Positions 41,301 through 49,784 of a stretch of 64,000 nucleotides of DNA are shown in pieces (within the stretch, counting starts at the first letter, position 1; the number at the start of each line of letters is the position of its first letter). A program made the position numbers and the translations under genes. Source of the DNA: an uncultured Clostridia bacterium (GTDB taxonomy: Bacteria; Bacillota; Clostridia; TANB77; CAG-508). The notes beneath the pieces are model-generated. The model made no database searches. It had not been told where the DNA came from and worked only from the letters and a program-made list of their open reading frames with translations. The stretch is from contig CAKOSX010000003.1 of NCBI GenBank assembly GCA_934119935.1, positions 124,001 through 188,000 on the forward strand. The letters run 5' to 3'.

Positions 41301-42638
41301 AGAACAAGCTTCATTTAGCATGATATTATTTATAGAATTATTTTTTAGTTTAATATATTTCATGTCTTGACCACCAATGTCAACAATGCTTGTTACATTT
41401 GGCATAAATTTCTTAGCTGCAGTGTAATGTGCAATGGTTTCAATCTCGTTCAAATCAACATTTAAAGCAGTTTTTATCAAAGCTTCTCCGTAACCAGTAA
41501 CACCACTGCATCTTATTGTAGCTGTTTCTGGAATTACAGAATATAAATCCTTAAGCATTTTAATAACACTCTTTAATGGATTTCCTTCATTGCCTGCATA
41601 TAAAGAATATAGCAAGGCTCCTTCTGTATTTGTTACAACTAGCTTTGTAGTAGTAGAACCAGCATCTATTCCAATAAAACAATCACCTTTATAATTTTTT
41701 AAATCGCCTTTTTTAACAACGTCTTTTGCATGACGCTCTCTAAATTCTGTGTATTCGCTATCTGTTACGAATAGAGGCTTTAATGGATTTGTTGTATTAT
41801 CATGAGATGTTCTTAACATCTGAATTTTAGCCTTTAACTTTTGAGCAGAAACAGGTTCCATTTCTAATGAATCTAGTGCTGAACCTTTTGCAACCAATAA
41901 GTGAGCCTCATTTGGAACAATAATTTGCTCATCTGTTAAATGCAAAGTTTCTATAAATCTTGCACGAAGTTCAGACAAATAATTTAAAGGACCTCCTAAG
42001 AAGGCTACATTGCCACGGATTGGTCTACCGCAAGCAAGTCCACTAATTGTCTGATTTACAACTGCTTGAAAAATTGATGCTGCAATATCTTCTTTTGCTG
42101 CACCTTCATTTATTAAAGGTTGTACATCGGTCTTAGCAAAAACTCCACAACGAGAAGCTATTGGATAGATAATAGTATGTTTTTTTGCAAGTTCATTTAG
42201 TCCGCCAGAATCAGTGTTTAGAAGTGATGCCATCTGGTCTATGAAAGCACCAGTACCACCTGCACAAGTTCCGTTCATACGTTGTTCGATAGATTTGCCA
42301 AAATAAATAATCTTAGCATCTTCTCCACCAAGTTCAATAACGACATCTGTCTGTGGAATGTATTTTTCAACGGCTCTTTTACACGCTACAACTTCTTGAA
42401 TAAAAGGAACATTCAAGAAATTTGCAGCGGACATAGCTCCTGAACCCGTAAGTGCAATTGTAAATTCGCTATCTGAATAACGAGACACTAAATCATCAAG
42501 GACCGCACATACTGTATTCTTGGTATCAGAATTATGCCTTTGATAGTTTGTATATAAAGTATTTAAATTTTCGTCCAGTACAACAATTTTAACTGTTGTT
42601 GAGCCAACATCAAGGCCAACATGTAATAATTTGCTCAT
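38310..42638 (-). CDS. Double-domain acyl-CoA dehydratase activase-like protein (BadF/BcrA ATPase, DUF2229)
   Basis: A 1442-residue protein. Two ASKHA-type BadF/BadG/BcrA/BcrD ATPase domains lie in tandem: residues 1-260 starting LLHVGLDVGSTTVKIVVLD, and about 320-600 starting FIGIDAGSTTTKLVV. Each contains the iron-sulfur ligating Cys motif (MNGTCAGGTGAFIDQMA and NEACSSGCGSFIETFA). A Cys-rich linker (CNGCENHCLL) and DUF2229-type domains similar to the dehydratase subunit follow. Related activators reductively switch on 2-hydroxyacyl-CoA dehydratases. These giant fused forms are common in clostridia, but their substrate is not known. Confidence 0.88.
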   Translation of the reverse strand: MSKLLHVGLDVGSTTVKIVVLDENLNTLYTNYQRHNSDTKNTVCAVLDDLVSRYSDSEFTIALTGSGAMSAANFLNVPFIQEVVACKRAVEKYIPQTDVVIELGGEDAKIIYFGKSIEQRMNGTCAGGTGAFIDQMASLLNTDSGGLNELAKKHTIIYPIASRCGVFAKTDVQPLINEGAAKEDIAASIFQAVVNQTISGLACGRPIRGNVAFLGGPLNYLSELRARFIETLHLTDEQIIVPNEAHLLVAKGSALDSLEMEPVSAQKLKAKIQMLRTSHDNTTNPLKPLFVTDSEYTEFRERHAKDVVKKGDLKNYKGDCFIGIDAGSTTTKLVVTNTEGALLYSLYAGNEGNPLKSVIKMLKDLYSVIPETATIRCSGVTGYGEALIKTALNVDLNEIETIAHYTAAKKFMPNVTSIVDIGGQDMKYIKLKNNSINNIMLNEACSSGCGSFIETFAKSLGLTIQEFVNSAIEARNPVDLGSRCTVFMNSKIKQAQKEGYSVGDISAGLSYSVIKNAIQKVMKIRDPKTMGSHIVVQGGTFYNDAVLRAFELLTGKNVVRPDIAGLMGAYGVALLAQEQYEANKDMEYKSTIATLDDIDKLKVETSHIRCNGCENHCLLTINKFSNGTRHISGNRCEKGAGIVSGNVELPNLIKYKYNRIFDYTPLEEKDAPRGPIGIPRVLNMYEDYPFWFTFLTNLGFRVIISEKSNRKTYEKGMESMPSESVCYPAKLSHGHIISLLKQGIKTIFYPCIPYSRKEYEKADNHYNCPIVISYSEVLKNNVEELKDSSVTFLNPFLPLDVKTLPETILGLPEFKKYNFTKKELTEAAKKAEEEYQKCRNDIHEEGRKAVKYLEEHNLKGIVLAGRPYHVDPEINHGIDTLITSLGLGVITGDSIANEVVPKAPLRVVNQWVYHARLYAAADFVGHHDNLELVQLNSFGCGVDAVTTDQVEEILSSFDKMYTLIKIDEVNNLGAVRIRIRSLLASMNKREKDNIKARGDGDYTAKKKIFTKDMKDYTILIPQMAPIHFELIESAVRACGYNAVLLRDCTEHTVETGLKYVNNDACYPSILVTGQMIEALESGKYDINKTALIMSQTGGGCRATNYIGFIRKALKDAGFANVPVISFNVVGMEKMPGFKITPKLVEGLLKTVVYGDLLQKMLTKNRVYEVHKGETQKLFDEWLDKCKKLVEHSSLSEFKKSIYDMVEDFEKIELDTSLQKPKVGIVGEVLIKYHPFGNNFVAEKLEEEGAEVILPDFMGFVKFMATHKITFNTLIKTDKYKAKIFKAAIKLIDILEKDERIALANSKKGYLQPCDIWELEDKVKDVLSIGNQTGEGWFLTAEMIEYIEHGIPNIVCVQPFACLPNHVVGKGVIKTIRDKYPYANISPVDYDPGASEANQTNRIKLLMAVAKDNLKKEEKEKITIERENLKAEVKELKKHINKN

Positions 42639-42884
42639 ATAAATTTACTCCTTGAAATCTTATAAATCACCTTAATTTTATACGGAAAATCGCATTTTGT
42701 CAAATTTTAAAGGATAGTCAAAAGTAACATTAAAAATCTTGCAAGTAGTGAAATTGTCAGGTTTTTTTAAGAAAATAATCTTATTGTGTATTTTGTGTGA
42801 AATTTAATTATGAGTAAAATTAGAGTTCTATTTTGTCCTACATTGAATAGACATGTTATCAAATAGTATTTAAGGAGGAATAGT

Positions 42885-43448
42885 ATGAAAGAAGGATTAA
42901 AAAAAATTATTATTGTTATCATTATTATTTTATGTATTGCTGGGGTTATAATGTATTTTATACAAAGCAGCAAGAAAAATAGTAAAACAGAAAATATAGA
43001 ATATGAACCACAAGAAGAAATATCAGAGGAGCAGGAAAGACAAACCATGATATCTTTATATTTTGTTAATAAAAACACAAGAAAAATTGAGCCTGAGGCA
43101 AGGTTGATAGATGTGAAAGAACTTATGAAAGATCCGTATACAGTTATAATAAATTTATTAATTGATGGACCTAAAAATGATAATCATGAGAGTTCAATTC
43201 CTAATGGTACAATGTTAATCGGAGCAAGCTTGGATGGAGATATGCTGAAAATTAATTTTTCGTCAGAGTTTGTTACAAATCATGTGGGTGGTAAAGACGA
43301 AGAAAACAACACTATAAACTGTATTGTTAATACTGTTACTGAATTAACAGAGGTAAATTCAGTAAAAATATTGATAAATGGAGAGGAAAATCTTAAATTC
43401 AATGATGGAGAAGTAGAATTCTCACAAAATTTTATAAGAAGTGAATGA
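42885..43448 (+). CDS. GerMN-domain membrane protein
   Basis: A 187-residue protein with an N-terminal membrane segment (IIIVIIIILCIAGVIMYFI), an acidic linker and a GerMN (sporulation/germination) domain over about 55-180, with LYFVNKNTRKIEPEARLI, LLIDGPKN and KINFSSEFV. GerMN domains occur in spore germination protein GerM and in lipoproteins of spore formers. RBS AAGGAGG lies before the ATG. It is alone between two unrelated genes. Confidence 0.82.
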   Translation: MKEGLKKIIIVIIIILCIAGVIMYFIQSSKKNSKTENIEYEPQEEISEEQERQTMISLYFVNKNTRKIEPEARLIDVKELMKDPYTVIINLLIDGPKNDNHESSIPNGTMLIGASLDGDMLKINFSSEFVTNHVGGKDEENNTINCIVNTVTELTEVNSVKILINGEENLKFNDGEVEFSQNFIRSE

Positions 43449-43463
43449 TAAGAAGTATCTTTT

Positions 43464-43667
43464 TTATTTGAACATTCTGAAAAATTTACATAAAATAGAA
43501 ACTTTTTGGGTACAGCAAAGAAAATTTTCTACACAATATAGAGAATCTAATAAAGGAAAATTGGAATAACAGCATTTTTGATTACAATGTTTACATAAAT
43601 TATACGTGTTGAATTTATTATCATAACAGTTATAATTTTTATACAGGTGATTTGTTGTTCTATTCAT
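43464..43667 (-). CDS. Small Cys-rich protein, unknown
   Basis: A 67-residue frame with nine cysteines (CKHCNQKCCYSNFP, LYCVENFLCC and others), preceded by a good RBS (GAGGAG, 7 nt before the ATG). The pattern CxxCxxxCC faintly resembles metal-binding YkgJ-type motifs, but it is too short to assign. It could be a small metal- or redox-active protein, or a chance frame. Confidence 0.4.
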   Translation of the reverse strand: MNRTTNHLYKNYNCYDNKFNTYNLCKHCNQKCCYSNFPLLDSLYCVENFLCCTQKVSILCKFFRMFK

Positions 43668-43750
43668 TATTTATCTCCTCACTATTTACATAATTAGACA
43701 TTTGATATATAATATTAACGAAAAATAAAATAGTGATAGGAAATTTGATA

Positions 43751-44494
43751 ATGACGATTAATAAAAATGAAAGAATTGATGATTTACAATTTGAAGGACT
43801 AAAGATTATTCAAAATAAAAACTTTTTTTGTTTTGGGATAGATAGTGTTCTTTTATCTGATTTTGCAAAAAGCCTGAAGAGCAATGGAAGAGTCGCCGAT
43901 TTGGGAACTGGAAATGGAATAGTAGGTTTACTATTATGCAAAAAAAGTAAACTAAAAGAAATAATTGGAGTGGAGATACAAGAAGATGTTGCAGACATGG
44001 CAGAGAGGAGTATAAAAATAAACAACCTCGAAAATAAATTTAAAATTCTCAAAGTTGACATAAATAACATATTTAAAGAAAATTTATTAAAGAAAAATAG
44101 TTTTGATGCTGTTGTGATGAATCCACCATATAAGGAAGTAGGAAGAGGAAAAACAAACGAAAACGAGAACAAATTGATAGCAAGGCATGAGGTAAAAGCG
44201 ACTTTAACAGACTTCATCTCCACTGCATCTCAACTACTAAAAGATAAAGGTGAATTGTATTTAGTACATAAGCCAGAACGCATAGTTGACATAATAAATG
44301 AAATGAGAAAATTTAAGATTGAACCAAAAGAAATGAGATTAGTGTATCCATACAAGAATGAAGCACCATCGATTGTTCTAATAAAAGGTGTAAAGAGTGG
44401 GAAAAAATTTTTTAGTGTAGAAAAGCCACTAATTATATATGAACCAAATGGTGAATATACACAGGAAATTAGAGAAATTTATTCGGAAAATTAA
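43751..44494 (+). CDS. TrmN6-like tRNA m6A methyltransferase
   Basis: A SAM-dependent methyltransferase of the YfiC/TrmN6 group. The SAM site VADLGTGNGIVGLLL and the N6-adenine catalytic motif NPPY (VVMNPPYKEVG) are visible, with DDLQFEGLKIIQNKNFFCFGIDSVLL at the start. I chose ATG 43751 because ATAGGAA lies upstream; a GTG six codons earlier is possible. It precedes rsmI by 22 nt in one operon, a common pairing. Confidence 0.88.
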   Translation: MTINKNERIDDLQFEGLKIIQNKNFFCFGIDSVLLSDFAKSLKSNGRVADLGTGNGIVGLLLCKKSKLKEIIGVEIQEDVADMAERSIKINNLENKFKILKVDINNIFKENLLKKNSFDAVVMNPPYKEVGRGKTNENENKLIARHEVKATLTDFISTASQLLKDKGELYLVHKPERIVDIINEMRKFKIEPKEMRLVYPYKNEAPSIVLIKGVKSGKKFFSVEKPLIIYEPNGEYTQEIREIYSEN

Positions 44495-44516
44495 TTTGAA
44501 GAAAGAGAGAAAAGTC

Positions 44517-45350
44517 ATGTTAGGAAAATTATATTTAATAGCAACACCAATTGGAAATTTAGGAGATATAACATATAGAGCAGTAGAAACTTTACGCAAA
44601 GTAGACATAATTGCTGCAGAAGATACAAGACATTCACTAAAATTATTGAATTACCTAGAAATATCTAAGCCTATGATAAGTTATCACAGACACAATGAAG
44701 ACACTAAAACAGAAGTATTAATAAAACTTCTAAAAGAAGGGAAGAGTATCGGTCTTGTAACAGATGCAGGAACTCCAGGTATATCTGATCCAGGTGAAGA
44801 AGTTGTTAAGGAGGCAATAAAGGAAAACATAGAAATTGTTCCAATCCCAGGAGCGTGTGCCTTGATAAATGCTTTAATTGCATCTGGATTAAACACAAAA
44901 GAATTCTGTTTCTATGGCTTTTTACCACTTGATAAAAAACTAAGAAATGAGAAACTAGATGACATAAGTAGACAAAATAAGACAATAATTTTTTATGAAG
45001 CTCCACATAGACTTCAAAAGACCTTAAGTGAAATGTTAGAGAGATTCGGAAATATAGAAGTAGTAATTGCAAAAGAACTTACAAAAATTCATGAAGGTTA
45101 CATAAGGGGAAAAATTGAAGAAATACTAAGTACATTAAGTGAGGTAAAAGGGGAATATATAATATTATTTGAAATGCATAGTAAAACAGAGAAAGAAGTT
45201 GAAATTGAAAACTTAAATAAGATGACTTTAGATGAACAGTATTTATATTATGTTAATATGGGGATGACAAAAAAAGATATAATAAAACAAATTGCAAAAA
45301 ATAATAAAGTCCCAAAGGATGAGATTTACAAAAAATTTATAAAAAAATAA
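44517..45350 (+). CDS. rsmI: 16S rRNA 2'-O-ribose C1402 methyltransferase RsmI
   Basis: A tetrapyrrole-methylase-fold enzyme that methylates C1402 of 16S rRNA. It begins MLGKLYLIATPIGNLGDITYRA and has EDTRHSLKLLNY, LVTDAGTPGISDPGE and FYEAPHRL. The start at 44517 fits the family N-terminus and has GAAAGAGAG upstream; a longer frame to 44439 overlaps the previous gene and is unlikely. Confidence 0.95.
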   Translation: MLGKLYLIATPIGNLGDITYRAVETLRKVDIIAAEDTRHSLKLLNYLEISKPMISYHRHNEDTKTEVLIKLLKEGKSIGLVTDAGTPGISDPGEEVVKEAIKENIEIVPIPGACALINALIASGLNTKEFCFYGFLPLDKKLRNEKLDDISRQNKTIIFYEAPHRLQKTLSEMLERFGNIEVVIAKELTKIHEGYIRGKIEEILSTLSEVKGEYIILFEMHSKTEKEVEIENLNKMTLDEQYLYYVNMGMTKKDIIKQIAKNNKVPKDEIYKKFIKK

Positions 45351-45374
45351 TCAATAGATTTTCTATTGATTATT
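45346..45374. terminator. Convergent terminator between rsmI and abrB
   Basis: Perfect 13-bp stem AATAATCAATAGA/TCTATTGATTATT with a 3-nt loop and A/T tails on both sides. Confidence 0.75.
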
Positions 45375-45630
45375 TTTTCATATTGTCAGCCATAGTTGAA
45401 ATATTTTGAGCACATTTTTCGCAAACTAATTTACCCTTATATTCAACTACATTCTTAGTTCCACCACAAAAAACGCAAGTTTCTTCATATTTTCTCAAAA
45501 TAATAGAAGAACCATCAACATATATTTCTATAGGATCCTTTTCAGCAATTTTTAATTTGTTACGTAATTCGATAGGAATAACAATTCTTCCCAACTCATC
45601 TACACGTCTAACAATCCCAGTTGATTTCAT
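45370..45630 (-). CDS. AbrB/SpoVT-type transition-state regulator with C-terminal zinc ribbon
   Basis: An 86-residue DNA-binding regulator. Residues 1-50 are the swapped-hairpin AbrB fold (MKSTGIVRRVDELGRIVIPIE, then LRNKLKI). A short zinc ribbon CVFCGG...CEKC over about 57-79 replaces the usual C-terminal domain. AbrB proteins repress post-exponential genes in sporulating bacteria. Strong RBS AGGAGG. Confidence 0.88.
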   Translation of the reverse strand: MKSTGIVRRVDELGRIVIPIELRNKLKIAEKDPIEIYVDGSSIILRKYEETCVFCGGTKNVVEYKGKLVCEKCAQNISTMADNMKK

Positions 45631-45883
45631 TCTTAATACCTCCTACAACAAAATTCGACATTAATCTACCAATATGATAACACATAATTTTACAAAAAAC
45701 AAGTAAAATAGAAGCAAATTAATCAATTAGTTTAAAAATTAAAGAAGATATTACAAAATTTTACTATTAATAAAAAAATACAACAAGTTTTTACATATAA
45801 ATAAAAAACAAAGTCTACATAATTATAAAAAATAAATGAATATAAGGGATAAGTGTGAATATATTATCTATATGGAGGATTGT

Positions 45884-46459
45884 ATGTTAAATAAAATATG
45901 GCCATGTTTTATAATGGTATCGTTTGTATTTGCAATTATTACAGGACGTATACAGGACTTTAATAATTCAATATTTGAATCTGCAACGCAAACGGTAGAT
46001 TTAACTATTAAACTATTTGGAACGATGTGTCTATGGAATGGATTGATGAAAATAGTTCAAGAGACTTCTCTAATTATTAGACTAAGTAATCTTATAAGAC
46101 CCTTAATGAAATTTTTATTTCCAAAAATGAAAGAAGAGGATAAAGAGTATAAAGAAATTACACTTAACATAATTGCAAATTTACTTGGAATAGGAAATGC
46201 TGCAACTCCATTGGGACTAAAGGCAATGAAGACAATGCAAGAAAAAAACACTAAAAAGGATACAGTAACTGACTCTATGGCAATGTTTATTGTTTTAAAT
46301 ACTGCGTCTCTTCAAATAATTCCGACAACTGTAATTGCAGTAAGAGCGTCAATGGGCTCAGAAAATCCTGCACAGATAATTTTACCGGTGTGGATTGTAA
46401 CTATTATAACTGATATAACGGGAATTGTTGCAAGTAAAATACTCATGAAGAAATTTTAA
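45884..46459 (+). CDS. spmA: Spore maturation protein A
   Basis: A 191-residue polytopic membrane protein (nucleoside-recognition fold) needed for spore-core dehydration in B. subtilis. The motif NIIANLLGIGNAATPLGLKAM is typical. I chose the ATG giving MLNKIWPCFIM because TGGAGG lies just upstream; the frame extends 16 codons further without an RBS. It precedes spmB by 17 nt. Confidence 0.92.
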   Translation: MLNKIWPCFIMVSFVFAIITGRIQDFNNSIFESATQTVDLTIKLFGTMCLWNGLMKIVQETSLIIRLSNLIRPLMKFLFPKMKEEDKEYKEITLNIIANLLGIGNAATPLGLKAMKTMQEKNTKKDTVTDSMAMFIVLNTASLQIIPTTVIAVRASMGSENPAQIILPVWIVTIITDITGIVASKILMKKF

Positions 46460-46476
46460 GAAAAGAGGAGAAAATT

Positions 46477-47004
46477 TTGAAAATCGTAAGTTACATATCA
46501 ACTTTGGCAATTCCTATAGTTGTCATAATTATAGTTTTATATGGAATTTTGGATAAGAAAAAAGTATATGATATATTTGTTGAGGGAGCAAATGAAGGAA
46601 TGTCTATTGTGATAAAAATTTTTCCAACATTACTTGGAATATTTTTAGCAGTGGGAGTATTAAGAAGTTCGGGCTTATTAGAATTTCTTACGGAGGCACT
46701 AGCTTTTTTTACAAATACTATAGGTTTTCCAAGTGAGGTTATGCCATTAGCCTTATTAAGGCCAATATCGGGGAGTGCATCCTTAGCGGTTGCAACAGAT
46801 ATAATGAAAAATTATGGAGTAGATAGTAAAATTGGCTTAATTACGTCAACTATAATGGGATCGACAGAGACAACTTTTTATACGATTGCTGTTTATACCA
46901 GTAGTGTAGGTATAAAAAAAACAAGATTCGTTTTGTTCGCAGCTCTACTTGCAGATTTTGTGGGAATGATTACTTCTGCTATAGTATGGAATATTATACT
47001 CTAA
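46477..47004 (+). CDS. spmB: Spore maturation protein B
   Basis: A 175-residue membrane protein paired with SpmA. Conserved SIVIKIFPTLLGIFLAVG, RPISGSASLAVATDIM and TIMGSTETTFYTIAVY are visible. The TTG start follows AGAGGAG. It is the last gene of the spm operon and ends at a complex hairpin. Confidence 0.92.
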   Translation: MKIVSYISTLAIPIVVIIIVLYGILDKKKVYDIFVEGANEGMSIVIKIFPTLLGIFLAVGVLRSSGLLEFLTEALAFFTNTIGFPSEVMPLALLRPISGSASLAVATDIMKNYGVDSKIGLITSTIMGSTETTFYTIAVYTSSVGIKKTRFVLFAALLADFVGMITSAIVWNIIL

Positions 47005-47011
47005 CAACTTA

Positions 47012-47125
47012 AGAGAATCTTCTTATTTTTATAAAAATTAAACATGTCGCTCTTGGTCGGAGCTCCTAACGGACTCCTCAAAGGGCGAGCTTCAAGTTTA
47101 TTTTAAAAAATTAAGAAGATTCTCT
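47012..47125. terminator. Long bidirectional hairpin with an embedded GC-rich element (copy 1)
   Basis: Outer arms AGAGAATCTTCTTA (47012-47025) and TAAGAAGATTCTCT (47112-47125) match perfectly and continue as A/T pairing. Their loop holds a GC-richer insert at about 47043-47095 with CTCTTGGTCGGAGCTCC, GGACTCCTCAAAGG and GCGAGCTTC. The reverse complement of that insert recurs at 54455-54509. Position between convergent genes fits a terminator; the conserved insert suggests an additional role. Confidence 0.75.
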
Positions 47126-47143
47126 TTTTAAAGTGTATTCTAA

Positions 47144-47623
47144 TTATTTGTGATATGTTTCATTATTTGCTATTTTAAAAGATCTATAAATTTGCTCTAA
47201 TAAGAAGATTCGTATTAATTGATGTGGGAAGGTTAATTTAGAAAAACAAATTTTTTCATTACAACTATCTAATACTTGTTTTGAAAGACCAAGACTTCCG
47301 CCAATAATGAATGTAATAGAGCTGTATCTAATTGATATAGCTTCTATATTTTTAGATAATGAAATTGAATCTAACTCTTTTCCTCTTAAATCAAGGGCAA
47401 TTGTGTAAGAGTCCTTTTTCATATGAGACAGGATGTTAACTCCTTCTTTATCTATAATCTCGTTTTCTATTTTTTCATTACTTTTCTCAGGAATCTTCTC
47501 ATCTGGAAGTTCTGTAATAGTTAAATTACAAAATCTAGATAAGCGTTTAGAATATTCATTTATTGTTTCTCTAAAAAAACTTTCTTTTATTTTTCCAACA
47601 CAAATAACATTTATATGTAACAT
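47144..47623 (-). CDS. rlmH: 23S rRNA pseudouridine-1915 N3-methyltransferase RlmH
   Basis: A 159-residue SPOUT methyltransferase acting on m3-psi1915 of 23S rRNA. TIALDLRGKELDSISL, FIIGGSLGLSKQVLDSC and LTFPHQLIRIFLLEQIYRSF are the family blocks; it ends NETYHK. The start at MLHINVICVGK is supported by AGAGGAG upstream, in preference to the longer frame. Confidence 0.95.
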   Translation of the reverse strand: MLHINVICVGKIKESFFRETINEYSKRLSRFCNLTITELPDEKIPEKSNEKIENEIIDKEGVNILSHMKKDSYTIALDLRGKELDSISLSKNIEAISIRYSSITFIIGGSLGLSKQVLDSCNEKICFSKLTFPHQLIRIFLLEQIYRSFKIANNETYHK

Positions 47624-47633
47624 AATATCTCCT

Positions 47634-48425
47634 CTAGGCAATTTCTATAATTTTACTTGGACCATCTCTTTTTGCTATTCCTACCTGTATAGTAGATTCA
47701 TCATAGTGATTATTAATAACTTCTTCTACAACGGTTTTATAAGCAAGTTCTGGAAAATTGTTTTCTTTGCTTAAGTGTCCTAACATTACGGAACTTAAAC
47801 CTGTTTTGATTAAAGAAGAAACAATTTGACCAGAATTGTAATTTGATAAATGTCCATCAGGCCCTGCTATTCTTTGCTTTAGTGAATAAGGATATTTAGA
47901 ATATTTTAGTATGTTAGGGTCGTAGTTTGCTTCTAATAATAAAAACTGACTCTGAGATAATCCATTCATGATTTCCGGAGTAATGTGACCTAAATCGGTT
48001 GCAATACTAATTTTTTTATTTTTATGAACTATATTAAAACCGCAAGGATCAGCTGCATCATGAGGTATGCTAAATGGATGAAAAGACAAGTCTTTTATTT
48101 CAAAATCATTATTTACAACAAATGTCTTCTGGTTATCCTTCAATATTTTTGCTTGCTGTTCTGGCATTGCATTCCAGGTGCCATTATTCGCATAAACTGG
48201 TATATTATATTTCTTTGAAAGGGTACCTAAACTTTTTACATGGTCAATATGTTCATGAGTAACAAGAATTGCATCAATGTCACTTACATCAACGTTAATA
48301 AGAGAAAGTGCAGAAACAATCTTCTTAGCACTTTCTCCAGCATCGACTAATATCTTAGAATTTTCAGTTTCAATAAATAGGCTATTACCAGTACTTCCAC
48401 TAAATAAACTACAAAACTTAAACAT
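47634..48425 (-). CDS. MBL-fold hydrolase of the YycJ/WalJ family
   Basis: A 263-residue metallo-beta-lactamase-fold protein. The metal motif VTHEHIDHVKSL is present, with further ligands at SIPHDAADPCGF, IATDLGHIT and MLGHLSKENN. YycJ/WalJ is a DNA nuclease-like protein of the walRK operon in other Firmicutes; here it lies between rlmH and murA and no walRK genes are adjacent. Confidence 0.88.
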   Translation of the reverse strand: MFKFCSLFSGSTGNSLFIETENSKILVDAGESAKKIVSALSLINVDVSDIDAILVTHEHIDHVKSLGTLSKKYNIPVYANNGTWNAMPEQQAKILKDNQKTFVVNNDFEIKDLSFHPFSIPHDAADPCGFNIVHKNKKISIATDLGHITPEIMNGLSQSQFLLLEANYDPNILKYSKYPYSLKQRIAGPDGHLSNYNSGQIVSSLIKTGLSSVMLGHLSKENNFPELAYKTVVEEVINNHYDESTIQVGIAKRDGPSKIIEIA

Positions 48426-48429
48426 TTTT

Positions 48430-49692
48430 CTATTCCTCTACAACTCTCTTTATATTAGCACCAAGTTTTCTAAATTTTTCCTCTATACATTCATATCCTC
48501 TATCAATATGATCCAAGTTATAAAGTTCAGTTTCACCATTTGCAATTATACCGGCAATTATAAGGGCTGCGCCAGCTCTTAGGTCTGTAGCATATACTGG
48601 GGCACCAGATAAGAAATCTACACCCTCAAATACAGCACTTTTACCTTGAGCCGTAATATTAGCGCCCATTTTATTCAATTCAGCAGTATATTGAAAACGA
48701 GATTCCCAAATACTTTCGTTAATTATACTTGTGCCATCAGCAACAGAAAGCACAACTCCAATTTGAGGTTGTAAATCTGTTGGAAATCCAGGATATGGTA
48801 AAGTCTTTACTATTGCCTTAGTAGGTCTAGTATCACACCATACATGAATAGAATCATCATATTCTTCAACATTTCCACCAATTTCTAAAATTTTAGCAGT
48901 TAAACATTCTAAATGCTTTGGAATGCAATTGTGAACAACAATATCCCCTTTAGATGCAATTGCTGCTAACATGAAAGTTCCTGCCTCTATTTGGTCTGGA
49001 ACAATTGAATATGTTGCATTTCCTTTTAACTTCTTTACACCATCTATTTTTATCATATCTGTTCCGGCACCATGAATATCTGCACCCATAGTATTTAAAA
49101 AGTTAGCAACATCAACAACATGAGGTTCTTTTGCTGCATTATCTATAATTGTTGTTCCTTCGGCTAAAACAGCGGCTAACATTACATTAATTGTGGCACC
49201 AACAGAAACTGTGTCCATATATATTGATGTTCCAACAAGTCGTGAAGCTTCGGCAACAATTTTTCCCTGAGCAACTACAGTATTTGCACCTAAGGCTTCA
49301 AATCCTTTTATATGTTGATCAATTGGACGAGCCCCCAATTTACATCCACCAGGAAGGCCGACTTCAGCCTGTCCACAACGGCTAAGCAATGAACCTATTA
49401 GATAATAAGAAGCCCTAAACTTGCTAGTCATATCTAAAGGAGCCTTAGTAGAAGTTATATTTCTTGTATCTACTTTAAGTGAGTTGCTAGTAAGCCATGT
49501 AATTTTGGCTCCCAATTTTTCTAATATTTCACAAGATATTTTTACATCACTTATATTTGGTACATTCTCTAAAGTACACTCTCCATCTATTAGCAAAGTT
49601 GCTGGAAGTATTGCAACTGCAGCGTTTTTTGCTCCACTAATATATACATCCCCTTTAAGCCTCGTTGGTCCATCTATTACTAATTTATCCAA
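48430..49692 (-). CDS. murA: UDP-N-acetylglucosamine 1-carboxyvinyltransferase
   Basis: Catalyses the first committed step of peptidoglycan synthesis, adding enolpyruvate to UDP-GlcNAc. Blocks ISGAKNAAVAILPATLL, QAEVGLPGGCKLGARPIDQH with the catalytic, fosfomycin-target Cys, and DLRAGAALIIAG are present. I set the start at TTG 49690-49692, giving (M)DKLVIDGPTRLKG, because AAGGGGGA lies 7 nt upstream; a longer frame has no better RBS. Confidence 0.95.
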   Translation of the reverse strand: MDKLVIDGPTRLKGDVYISGAKNAAVAILPATLLIDGECTLENVPNISDVKISCEILEKLGAKITWLTSNSLKVDTRNITSTKAPLDMTSKFRASYYLIGSLLSRCGQAEVGLPGGCKLGARPIDQHIKGFEALGANTVVAQGKIVAEASRLVGTSIYMDTVSVGATINVMLAAVLAEGTTIIDNAAKEPHVVDVANFLNTMGADIHGAGTDMIKIDGVKKLKGNATYSIVPDQIEAGTFMLAAIASKGDIVVHNCIPKHLECLTAKILEIGGNVEEYDDSIHVWCDTRPTKAIVKTLPYPGFPTDLQPQIGVVLSVADGTSIINESIWESRFQYTAELNKMGANITAQGKSAVFEGVDFLSGAPVYATDLRAGAALIIAGIIANGETELYNLDHIDRGYECIEEKFRKLGANIKRVVEE

Positions 49693-49784
49693 AGTTAATC
49701 CCCCTTTTATTGCGTACAAAATTAAAAAGCTACATATATATATAACATAAAAACGAAGGATTTACAATAATTTTAGAATAAATA

